A stretch of 35,581 nucleotides of DNA from positions 1 to 35,581 of the forward strand of contig CAJMQE010000037.1 of NCBI GenBank assembly GCA_905215405.1, read 5' to 3'. This document shows, piece after piece, positions 8,162 through 15,675 of this stretch (its first letter is position 1; each line of letters opens with the position of its first letter). Below the pieces are notes generated by a model, which searched no databases, had not been told where the DNA came from, and saw nothing but the letters and a program-made list of their open reading frames with translations. This DNA is from an uncultured bacterium (GTDB lineage Bacteria; Bacillota; Clostridia; Lachnospirales; Lachnospiraceae). The position numbers and the translations under genes were made by a program.

Positions 8162-9013
8162 TTATTCATGAATTTTATGCGTATTGAGCATTTTGGCGAT
8201 TGCCGGTGAAAAATGATCAATAATCTCACTCTTTCCAAGATCGAGTTCCGCAATTTTATCCATATCTGCCTGATCGAGTGAAAAATCCCATATGTCGATA
8301 TTCTGCTCTATTCTTTCCTTATGAACAGATTTTGGAATGACAACAACACCTCGTTCTATATTCCATCTTAAAACGACCTGTGCAGCAGTCTTACCATATT
8401 TTTTACCAATTGCAGTCAATACCGGATGAGTAAATATTCCATGGCCACCTTCAGCAAATGGGCCCCATGCCTCTACCTTCACATCGTATTCTTTCGCAAT
8501 TCGAAGTGCTTCTGTCTGTTGAAAGAATGGATGACATTCGATCTGATTAACTGTTGGTGCCACCTCCATATTCATACAAAGATCTACCAGTCGCTCCGGA
8601 TAAAAGTTGCATACTCCAATTGCTTTTATTTTTCCATCTTTATAAGCTTCTTCCATCGCTCTGTATGCACCATAGTAATCTCCAAAAGCCTGATGAAGCA
8701 GTAACAAATCAATATACTCCACTCCGAGCTTTTCAAGACTGACCTCAATTGCTTTTTTTGCATTCTCATAGCCAAAATCCTGTACCCATAATTTCGTTGT
8801 CAGGAAAATATCTGCTCGTGATACACCTGATTCCCGAATAGCCTGTCCGACAGCTTCTTCATTTAAATATGCCGCTGCTGTATCGATCAATCTGTAACCC
8901 GCATTAAGGGCATCAAGAACTGCCTGCTTACATTCCGTCTGGTCTGGGATCTGAAAAACTCCAAAGCCTTCCATTGGCATCTGCACGCCATTGTTCAACG
9001 TCGTAAATTCCAT
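8162..9013 (-). CDS. Aldo/keto reductase (second copy)
   Basis: A 283-residue NADPH-dependent carbonyl reductase with the full tetrad D44, Y49, K74 and H107 (DTAAAY, TTKLWVQDF, LLLHQ) and the IPKSVHKERIEQN cofactor segment. It shares layout and many residues with the neighbour at 7164-8021. GGAGG precedes the ATG. The gene is divergent from a LysR regulator, with a 17-bp palindrome between them, so it is probably the regulator's target. Substrate unknown. Confidence 0.9.
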   Translation of the reverse strand: MEFTTLNNGVQMPMEGFGVFQIPDQTECKQAVLDALNAGYRLIDTAAAYLNEEAVGQAIRESGVSRADIFLTTKLWVQDFGYENAKKAIEVSLEKLGVEYIDLLLLHQAFGDYYGAYRAMEEAYKDGKIKAIGVCNFYPERLVDLCMNMEVAPTVNQIECHPFFQQTEALRIAKEYDVKVEAWGPFAEGGHGIFTHPVLTAIGKKYGKTAAQVVLRWNIERGVVVIPKSVHKERIEQNIDIWDFSLDQADMDKIAELDLGKSEIIDHFSPAIAKMLNTHKIHE

Positions 9014-9031
9014 CTTACACCTCCATTAATT

Positions 9032-9048
9032 GATAACTAGTAGTTATC
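9032..9048. promoter_or_regulatory. Palindromic operator between reductase and lysR genes
   Basis: Perfect palindrome GATAACTA-G-TAGTTATC in the divergent intergenic region, just downstream of a minus-strand TATAAT (9060-9065) that would serve the reductase gene. It contains an ATAAC-N5-GTTAT core as LysR-type sites often do. Binding by the adjacent LysR protein is inference. Confidence 0.55.
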
Positions 9049-9101
9049 TTTATGACCATATTATAACGTTTATACTTAATAAAATATAATACTTTCTAAT
9101 T

Positions 9102-9114
9102 ATTGTGGTATAAT
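9102..9114 (+). promoter_or_regulatory. Extended -10 promoter of the lysR gene
   Basis: TGGTATAAT at 9106-9114, an extended -10 element (TGnTATAAT), about 35 bases before the lysR ATG. No good -35 is seen, as is usual for extended -10 promoters. Confidence 0.5.
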
Positions 9115-9149
9115 CATCAGTAATACTAAAAATAGAATTGGAGGTCACA

Positions 9150-9989
9150 ATGATAGAAATATATCTGTTGGAACAGCTTGTTGCAGTAGCTGAACATGAC
9201 ACATTATCAAAAGCAGCAGAATCTTTACATTTAACCCAGCCCGCCTTGACAAGATCCATGAAAAAACTCGAAAATCAATTAGGGATTTCACTTTTTCAAC
9301 GTTCCCGTAATAAAATCACATTAAATGAAACCGGCGTCCTCGCTGCGTCACATGCAAAACAGATTATTCATGCAGAAAATGAAATGATTCATGAATTAAC
9401 CGCAGCAGAACGGAAAAAGCACACAATCTCTCTTGGTTCTTGTGCCCCACTTCCTTTATCTGTACTTCAGTCCAGGCTGACACGACTTTACTCAATGCAG
9501 ACAATTACCACCGAAATGACTTCTGAAGACAAATTACTACAGGGACTTGACGATGATACATATCAGCTAATCGTCCTCTCACATCCATTTGAGCGACAAG
9601 GTTTTCAATCAGCATATCTTTTTAAGGAGCATTTATTCTTATCTGTTATGCCAGCGCATCCAGTTGCTGATATGAGCGCAGTCACTTTTCGCGATATTGA
9701 TGGAGAAACTTTTATTATTGATGCCGCTATCGGAATCTGGAGAGAGGTCTGTCGCAATAAACTTCCCCATTCACATTTTATTGAACAAGCGAACCATGAG
9801 GATCTGTTCACCTTGCGAAGGAATTCCTCTCTTCCAGCATTTGATACGGATCTGGCCAATCAGTATTATGGATCACAGAAGCCAAGAATATCAATACCAA
9901 TCAATGATGACTGTGCTTCGATCAATTTCTACCTTGTTTGTAAAAACGCAAATGCAGATATTTTAAAATCTTTATCTCAGTTTCATTAA
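9150..9989 (+). CDS. LysR-family transcriptional regulator
   Basis: A 279-residue regulator. The N-terminal winged helix (about 1-62) has the family signature AAESLHLTQPALTRSMKKLENQLGI split as AAESLHLTQPALTRS and MKKLENQLG, followed by LFQRSRNKITLNETG. The rest is a LysR substrate-binding domain (about 88-275) whose ligand cannot be predicted. The start at 9150 is chosen over an upstream TTG because GGAGG lies six bases before this ATG. It is divergent from the aldo/keto reductase genes, which are likely targets. Confidence 0.93.
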   Translation: MIEIYLLEQLVAVAEHDTLSKAAESLHLTQPALTRSMKKLENQLGISLFQRSRNKITLNETGVLAASHAKQIIHAENEMIHELTAAERKKHTISLGSCAPLPLSVLQSRLTRLYSMQTITTEMTSEDKLLQGLDDDTYQLIVLSHPFERQGFQSAYLFKEHLFLSVMPAHPVADMSAVTFRDIDGETFIIDAAIGIWREVCRNKLPHSHFIEQANHEDLFTLRRNSSLPAFDTDLANQYYGSQKPRISIPINDDCASINFYLVCKNANADILKSLSQFH

Positions 9990-10018
9990 GGATATAAAAA
10001 AGCAGAAGAAAATTTGTA

Positions 10019-10160
10019 TCCTATTGATACTAGTATCCTGTTGACGCCAGAAACCAATTGACACCAGAAACCTATTAACATCATAAAACCTATTAACGCC
10101 AGAAACCTATTGACACCAGAAATCAATTGACACCAAAAACCTCTATTGGCACTCATGGCG
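10019..10160. repeat. 17-bp degenerate tandem repeats
   Basis: About seven adjoining copies of a 17-bp unit with consensus CCTATTGACACCAGAAA, several differing by one to three bases, directly after the lysR gene. There are no spacers between units, so this is a minisatellite-like array, not a CRISPR. It fills most of the 268-base gap. Confidence 0.8.
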
Positions 10161-10172
10161 ATTCAATAAAAT

Positions 10173-10236
10173 AAAAGCACATACATATTGTCAGAATCAA
10201 TTGCGTGTAACTCCGGCAAAATGCATGTGCTTTTTT
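10173..10236. terminator. Bidirectional terminator between convergent genes
   Basis: AAAAGCACATACAT pairs with ATGCATGTGCTTTT (one mismatch) across a loop of about 34 bases, with A and T runs on both sides. It separates the convergent lysR and membrane-protein genes. Confidence 0.65.
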
Positions 10237-10257
10237 AGGCTATTCTATATTAACTTT

Positions 10258-10866
10258 TTACAATTGCAGCTTTCTTACTATGCAAAGATTAGCGATACTT
10301 AATCCACAGACAATAAAAAATGGAACACCATATAATAAAGTTTGAATTTTTGCATCATCCAGAATCATGGTCATAATAACCGACACTGCATAAATGCCAT
10401 TAATTATAATCTTCAAAATACTATCACTTTTGATAGAACTGCAGAATTTCTTTCTGTCATAAATATATCTAGAATCAGCTTTCTTGCAAACAATGATTCC
10501 ATGAATCGTCGTGATCAGAAGCAGCGCCAGTGCCAGACTGATAAATATAAGCATCACAATTGCGAATCCCAATGCAAAAACTCCCATCGTACCCTCAAAG
10601 AGTCGGCCCAGGACCTCATAGCCCGCGACCACACTATCCTCATCCACGTTTTCTAATTTTGAAAAAGATGTAGATGTAAATACTGATGCAACAGAAATAA
10701 GCAAAAACATCAGCACTACTCCCAATCCACAGATCGATGCCAATACACCATTGATGATTGTCGTTGCCTTTGTAAAATTAAGGATTCTTTTTCTGCTGTT
10801 CTCATCCTCTTTTCCCTGCTGCCATCCTCCAAATATTATATTTTCACTTTCTTTATTTTGTTCCAT
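10258..10866 (-). CDS. Four-helix membrane protein of unknown function
   Basis: A 202-residue protein I do not recognise. It has a charged N terminus (about 1-30) and four hydrophobic segments (about 35-65, 92-122, 145-167 and 172-195), so it is an integral membrane protein. A Ser/Glu-rich loop lies between helices one and two. There is no signal peptide or known motif. It is flanked by terminators at 10173-10236 and 10963-10990, so it is probably transcribed alone. Confidence 0.75.
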   Translation of the reverse strand: MEQNKESENIIFGGWQQGKEDENSRKRILNFTKATTIINGVLASICGLGVVLMFLLISVASVFTSTSFSKLENVDEDSVVAGYEVLGRLFEGTMGVFALGFAIVMLIFISLALALLLITTIHGIIVCKKADSRYIYDRKKFCSSIKSDSILKIIINGIYAVSVIMTMILDDAKIQTLLYGVPFFIVCGLSIANLCIVRKLQL

Positions 10867-10962
10867 GCAATCCCCCTGCTTTTCATTTGCATTTATTATA
10901 CGCCACTCTCTGCTTCTATTATGTCATATAATGTCGAATATATATTTTCATTTTATATAATA

Positions 10963-10990
10963 AAAGCAGATAACACACGTTATCTGCTTT
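10963..10990 (-). terminator. Terminator of the chemotaxis receptor gene
   Basis: Perfect 12-bp stem AAAGCAGATAAC with loop ACAC, followed on the minus strand by a TTTTATTATAT tract. It lies 85 bases after the stop of the gene at 11075-12820. Confidence 0.8.
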
Positions 10991-11074
10991 CATCATCTAT
11001 GTAATGTGTCGATCTGTACCATGCTCCCTATTGTTACATAATAACGGACCATTTCTGATCAAATAATAGTATGT

Positions 11075-12820
11075 TTATACATTTTTAAAGCTTTCTGACT
11101 CTGCTTTTAAGGCTTTTGCAACTCTGCTATTTTCATTCATCTGCTCTGTGACAGTGCTCATTGCCTGTACAAGAGAATCCACATTGACAGCTGAATCAGA
11201 AACACCATTTGCACTTTCTTCTATTGCACGACTGATACCGTCGATTGCCTCTTTCATCTGTGTCATATTTGCTAAAATATCCTGTGCCATCATTGCATAG
11301 TCTGCCATTGTATGATCGATATGCGTCGCATCCTCGCTATACTGCTGCCCACTTGCTACAAATGATTTATAATCAGCTAAAATACTTTCATTTATATAAG
11401 TGACAATTTTTTCTGATGACTGCACCAGTCCATGAACTGCTTCAATCACTTCTTCGTTGATAGTCTGAATATTATTCGCAGTATCTCTGCTTGAATCTGC
11501 AAGCTGTCTGATCTGGTCAGCAACGATCGCAAATCCTTTACCAGCTTCTCCTGCCCTTGCAGCCTCAATGGATGCATTCAATGCCAACAGATTAGTTTGA
11601 CTTGAAATACTAAGAATTTCATCCGTAAGCTGTGCAACTTTATCAACGCTTCTACTATGATCCAATGCTTCCTGCATCTCACCTGTAATTGTGCCGACCA
11701 TATTATTTGTATGGTTCATATTTTCTTTGGCAACCTGCTCCAGCTTCACAGCACGTTCTTTCATTTCTTTTGCATACTGTGATATCACTTCCGTCTGATC
11801 TGCCATGTTTTTCACCTGATTTTCAGCTGAGACCGTACTATCATTGACATTACTTGTTGTTGCTGAAACTTCTTCCATTGTTGCTGACAATTCTTCCATG
11901 ATTGCCGATATATCATTTGCTCTGTCATTCGAATCAACAACACTAGATGCAACATTTTCTACAACATTATCTAAATCATGTGAATTAGTGATGATTTTTG
12001 ACATGATGCTCTGCAGTGTTTCGATAAAGTGATTGATTCCCTCAGAAGATTCACCAATTTCATCATTGCTAACGATTGTCAGTCGCTTAGTCAGATCCCC
12101 TTCTCCATTATGTATTCCATCAATTACCTCTTTTAACTCTTTGCGCTGTTTCTTTAATGCAACTACAACCGAAACATACGCAATCAAAATTGCAGATATA
12201 AATGAAACTGCAACTACGCCAATCATCGCATACGCAATATTTCTACTACGTTCATAGACAACTCGCTGCTGCTCTACCTGTGCTTTGATTCGTGCATCAT
12301 TATGTTCAATTAAAGTATCCATGTTCGCAGAAAAAGACTCATTCCAGTCAGACATAATACTGTTTGCCATCGTTAAAGCCGCTTGTGGATCAGTAGAAGC
12401 CTGTGCCATCATTGTCTGAATTGTCTGCTGTGCTTCTGAAATCATTTTAAATGTATCATCTAGTAACTTCTGGTCTTCATCAGTGAAATCCGCTGTCAGA
12501 TTACGAAGTCTTTCTTCATATTCTTTGACGTCACTCTGATACTCGTTCAACTCTGCTGTGATTGCTTCTAACGAACTTTTATTATTCGTAGACGTAATAA
12601 ATGCAAAGGTAAGTTTCTGTGTCTTTTCAATATTCAGGTTGATCTCATCCAACGCAATTGTCGTAGACAATCCATCTCCTGAAATCTTCTTACTAGCCTC
12701 CTGATTGTTCGCCAGTGAAACGAAAGTGCTAATAACACCAAACAGTCCTGCTAAACCCAGTACAATTACTGGAAGCATCAGTTTTAGAAGTACTCTAGTT
12801 TTCCTTTTTCCTTTTTTCAT
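11075..12820 (-). CDS. Methyl-accepting chemotaxis protein
   Basis: A 581-residue transmembrane chemoreceptor. It has a signal-anchor helix (about 10-36), an extracellular alpha-helical sensor (about 37-190, of the four-helix-bundle type), a second membrane helix (about 192-218), a HAMP linker (about 219-272) and a long coiled-coil signalling domain (about 290-570). The conserved hairpin tip SSQTNLLALNASIEAARAGE and the next segment GKGFAIVADQIRQLA contact CheA/CheW. There is no C-terminal CheR/CheB pentapeptide. The ligand is unknown. AAAGGAG precedes the ATG. A GCCGAAAT box upstream suggests a flagellar sigma factor. The gene stands alone. Confidence 0.95.
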   Translation of the reverse strand: MKKGKRKTRVLLKLMLPVIVLGLAGLFGVISTFVSLANNQEASKKISGDGLSTTIALDEINLNIEKTQKLTFAFITSTNNKSSLEAITAELNEYQSDVKEYEERLRNLTADFTDEDQKLLDDTFKMISEAQQTIQTMMAQASTDPQAALTMANSIMSDWNESFSANMDTLIEHNDARIKAQVEQQRVVYERSRNIAYAMIGVVAVSFISAILIAYVSVVVALKKQRKELKEVIDGIHNGEGDLTKRLTIVSNDEIGESSEGINHFIETLQSIMSKIITNSHDLDNVVENVASSVVDSNDRANDISAIMEELSATMEEVSATTSNVNDSTVSAENQVKNMADQTEVISQYAKEMKERAVKLEQVAKENMNHTNNMVGTITGEMQEALDHSRSVDKVAQLTDEILSISSQTNLLALNASIEAARAGEAGKGFAIVADQIRQLADSSRDTANNIQTINEEVIEAVHGLVQSSEKIVTYINESILADYKSFVASGQQYSEDATHIDHTMADYAMMAQDILANMTQMKEAIDGISRAIEESANGVSDSAVNVDSLVQAMSTVTEQMNENSRVAKALKAESESFKNV

Positions 12821-12907
12821 GATAATTTTCTCCTTTGTAAAAATAAGTATAAATAGTTTAACAAACTTTTCCTATTTTTTCCACTCCACTCTCAAACCGC
12901 CAATTTA

Positions 12908-12935
12908 ATTTCGGCTTTTCCAGTAAATTACATTA
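12908..12935 (-). promoter_or_regulatory. Possible sigma-D (sigma-28) promoter for the chemoreceptor
   Basis: On the minus strand TAAT (12932-12935), 16 bases, then GCCGAAAT (12908-12915), close to the flagellar sigma consensus TAAA-N15-GCCGATAA. It lies about 90 bases before the chemoreceptor start. The -35 match and spacing are imperfect. Confidence 0.4.
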
Positions 12936-13113
12936 GTCAAAAATTTAAGTATTAATTTTAATACAATCACTTTCATTCCCATGTAGACTGCACATTTATA
13001 CAATATAAAACACAATTCGGGCAGAATCTTTTTTGATCTCTGCTTGCATTGGAAGCCTGTTCAAAGGTTCAAAGATTCAATGGTTCAAAGATTCTTAAAA
13101 CCATTCTGGAATC

Positions 13114-13554
13114 TCAACCTATTCTATAACTAGTTTCTTTAATCAGATCTAAAAATCCCCGCCCGTTTCGATTCCAACACTCAACTTCTGTAATATCTAC
13201 TTCGATCAATACTGTATTTTTGTATCTAGTCCAATGTAAAAATTCATCCTCTAGATGAGAACAGCTTTCTAAAATCAGTTTATTTTCAGCACTTAAGGGA
13301 TGTCCTAATATTTTAGCTGTCCCCTGAATTTGTACATTACCAAAGCATAATCCTACATTAGGATTTTTACATATTTGCTTATATTTCCGATAGGCCTTTG
13401 AAGTCATAAAATATATTTTCATCCCATTTGACGTACAATACACAGTTCGTGCGGCAACTTTTCCATTCTCACATGTTGCTAAAACAATACTTTTCTGCTC
13501 ACTCAGCCGTTGCATAATTTTTTCTTTCGTAGCTATAAAATCCATCGTCTTCAT
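13114..13554 (-). CDS. Pyridoxamine 5'-phosphate oxidase family protein (FMN-binding split barrel)
   Basis: A 146-residue small flavin-binding protein. The segments SIVLATCENGKVAARTVYC, KIYFMTSKAYRKYKQICKNPNVGLCF and VQIQGTAKILG follow the split-barrel pattern of general-stress and PNPOx-like proteins. It is shorter than true PdxH and lacks its C-terminal signature, so a role in vitamin B6 synthesis is unlikely; a flavin- or F420-type reductase role is possible. No operon partner is evident. Confidence 0.82.
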   Translation of the reverse strand: MKTMDFIATKEKIMQRLSEQKSIVLATCENGKVAARTVYCTSNGMKIYFMTSKAYRKYKQICKNPNVGLCFGNVQIQGTAKILGHPLSAENKLILESCSHLEDEFLHWTRYKNTVLIEVDITEVECWNRNGRGFLDLIKETSYRIG

Positions 13555-13663
13555 TTCACAAGTCCCTCTCTCATTATAACTATCATATTCCTCTTTTTAT
13601 TTAGTAAACTCTCTATTATATCCGAACTCATTCCGAATAAAATCACAATTGTACCCCTGTATT

Positions 13664-13840
13664 TTACTTATAATACTTTTCGTACCACCGGGACTTTCTA
13701 ACATATTTGTTCGAGCCTTTCTTTCTGTCATCTAGTTTTGCAAGCATACCACAGGCAGTTGAACTTCCACACCTCTGATCATCCCTTATAAATGGGCATT
13801 GGTTATATTCCGCTCTTAAAAGACACATTCTCTCCATCAT
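13664..13840 (-). CDS. Small cysteine-containing protein, 58 residues
   Basis: An open frame of 58 codons beginning MMERMCLLRAEYNQCPF and ending in a basic tail (KYVRKSRWYEKYYK). It has four cysteines (C6, C15, C24, C30), enough for a metal site or disulfides. AGAGGTG lies five bases before the first ATG. The coding signal is good: a ribosome site, a sensible residue mix and no competing frame. I do not recognise the family. It is followed by the PNPOx-family gene on the same strand. Confidence 0.6.
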   Translation of the reverse strand: MMERMCLLRAEYNQCPFIRDDQRCGSSTACGMLAKLDDRKKGSNKYVRKSRWYEKYYK

Positions 13841-13968
13841 CAATCACCTCTTAAATAATCTATGGATAGTATAAAACATTTCGGCGTAAAATGCAAACAT
13901 ATGTTCTGTTTATTTTATTTCTGATATTTATGATATACATGTATTGAACACACATTTTTGTAAAAGAA

Positions 13969-14002
13969 AGGACTATACCTCTTAGATACGCTGCATAGTC
14001 CT
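13969..14002 (-). terminator. Terminator of the alpha-galactosidase gene
   Basis: AGGACTAT pairs with ATAGTCCT across an 18-base loop, followed on the minus strand by TTCTTTTA. It lies 13 bases after the stop. Confidence 0.65.
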
Positions 14003-14014
14003 ATCACTTAATCA

Positions 14015-15535
14015 TTAAAATAAACTTACGTATACATGCTCATATCCCAGGCATTCAAGGCTTTCTTTTGCCTGTCGGCTTCTTTTACCTGTCGTGCAAT
14101 ACAGGATCACCGGTACTTTTTTATCTGGGATCAGAGCTTTCGCAACCGCATGGATTATCGTATATGGAATATTTATTGCACCACACATATGTTTTACATT
14201 AAACTCTTCTGGTGTTCTGACATCCACAAGAATAGCCCCCTGCTTCCTAAGCTCTGTTAGCTGTTCTTGATTAATCACTGAATACCGCTTGCATTTCCAC
14301 TTGCCCAGATCATCTGGATTCTTTATCGCAATCGCTTTTTCTGATTCTATGCGATAGATCTTCACCCCATGTGGCATAACTCTTCCTTTAATTTCTCCGG
14401 ACTTTACAAATGTCTCTACAAATATATCCTCATGCGTTAAAAGATCCCTTACACGAAGAATCTCACCTGCGATCCCTACATTTTCCAATCCAACTTTTAT
14501 CGTTATCTCTTCTTCACTACGATTTAACAATGCAATTGCTTTCGTGCAGGAATCTTTCTCTCCAAGATCCTTTACCCAGACTTCGCTTATGATCTTACCC
14601 TCTTTATCTTTACAACAATCCACCACGAATGCCTGCAAACATGCCCGATCCTGATTGACTGCTATTAATTCATTATTTTTTAAGAGCTCTAATGTTTCTT
14701 CTTTTAGTATAGTCAGATCACACCCCAGCATTAATGGTGTTGACATCATGCACCACATTACAAAATGTGTTATCTCCTCTTCACGACTTAGCCCATTTCC
14801 AATCTGCATCATATCCAGATCATTTACATGCCCTGGTGTGCAATATCTGTACAAAGGTTTTATGACATCCAGCTGGTGCATGACAGAATCAAAATCAGGC
14901 GTTATATCCGCACCTGTTCTCCATGAATCGGCGATTTCAGTCACCCACTCTCCCGGAAACTGCCATCTGCATACATTGTAGACCAGCGGTTTATTCAGTT
15001 TTCTTCTAAGATTATCAATAATATTTCCAATCTTTGTATACTGTGTTTTCTCATCCAATCCAAGTCTTAAAGCACCGCACCAGTCGACCTTGATAAAGTC
15101 AAATCCACACGCTTCAAAATAAAGACTCAGATCCTGTTCTTCATGCATATATAGACCAACATTTTGGCCATTATAACCCTCATGGTCATAATAATGTCCG
15201 CAGGTATTATCCCCGGCTTCTGAATATATTCCCGCCTTCAGGCCTCTCTTGTGCGCATAATCTGCAATTACTTTAATTCCATTCGGAAATCTTTCTTTAT
15301 GAAACAGTAATTGTCCATTCTCTGCTCTCCCTCCAAAAAATCCATCATCCATATTCAAATATGTATATCCACTTTCAGCCAGCCCTGTAAATATCAATGC
15401 ATCCGCCTGCTGCTTTATCTTATCTTCCGAAATATTCGTACGAAAACAATTCCATGACGCCCACCCCATCAGTGGTGTTCTTCTGTACTTGCAGTTATTT
15501 TGTAAATCCTGTCCCCCTGCATTCATCATACCCAT
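14015..15535 (-). CDS. GH27 alpha-galactosidase fused to a C-terminal rhodanese domain
   Basis: A 506-residue two-part protein. Residues about 18-390 are a family 27 glycosidase: TPLMGWASWNCF at the start, nucleophile D151 in FIKVDWCG, acid/base D210 in SWRTGADI, then a C-terminal beta domain. It should release terminal alpha-galactose. Residues about 410-506 are a complete single rhodanese domain (ILVDVRTPEEF, then active-site C480 in LYCTTGKRSRQA), a sulfur-transfer fold with no obvious link to sugar cleavage. The linker is short and in frame with no internal start that clearly separates them. There is no signal peptide, so it is cytoplasmic. AAGGA precedes the first ATG. It is divergent from a rhamnosidase gene. 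Confidence 0.9.
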   Translation of the reverse strand: MGMMNAGGQDLQNNCKYRRTPLMGWASWNCFRTNISEDKIKQQADALIFTGLAESGYTYLNMDDGFFGGRAENGQLLFHKERFPNGIKVIADYAHKRGLKAGIYSEAGDNTCGHYYDHEGYNGQNVGLYMHEEQDLSLYFEACGFDFIKVDWCGALRLGLDEKTQYTKIGNIIDNLRRKLNKPLVYNVCRWQFPGEWVTEIADSWRTGADITPDFDSVMHQLDVIKPLYRYCTPGHVNDLDMMQIGNGLSREEEITHFVMWCMMSTPLMLGCDLTILKEETLELLKNNELIAVNQDRACLQAFVVDCCKDKEGKIISEVWVKDLGEKDSCTKAIALLNRSEEEITIKVGLENVGIAGEILRVRDLLTHEDIFVETFVKSGEIKGRVMPHGVKIYRIESEKAIAIKNPDDLGKWKCKRYSVINQEQLTELRKQGAILVDVRTPEEFNVKHMCGAINIPYTIIHAVAKALIPDKKVPVILYCTTGKRSRQAKESLECLGYEHVYVSLF

Positions 15536-15596
15536 ACGTTCCTTCTTTCTTTTTTACAATTTCATGCGATTATAGATAGCAATTAAATCATATAGC

Positions 15597-15618
15597 ATAT
15601 TCAAATTAATTGGAATAT
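15597..15618. promoter_or_regulatory. Operator-like palindrome between the two glycosidase genes
   Basis: ATATTC - 10 bases - GAATAT, with one mismatch across the full 22 bp. It overlaps the rhamnosidase -35 box and lies about 62 bases before the divergent alpha-galactosidase start, placed to control both. Confidence 0.55.
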
Positions 15619-15639
15619 CCAGAATGAAAACTTTATAAT
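15610..15639 (+). promoter_or_regulatory. Promoter of the rhamnosidase gene
   Basis: -35 TTGGAA (15610-15615), 18-bp spacer, -10 TATAAT (15634-15639), 36 bases before the ATG at 15676. Confidence 0.6.
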
Positions 15640-15675
15640 ATATGTATAAATCTATCATAGTAAAGGAGTGTTTTT

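Noticed and set aside
10019..10160. Possible CRISPR array
   Set aside because: Units of 17 bp adjoin each other with no spacers and no cas genes are near.
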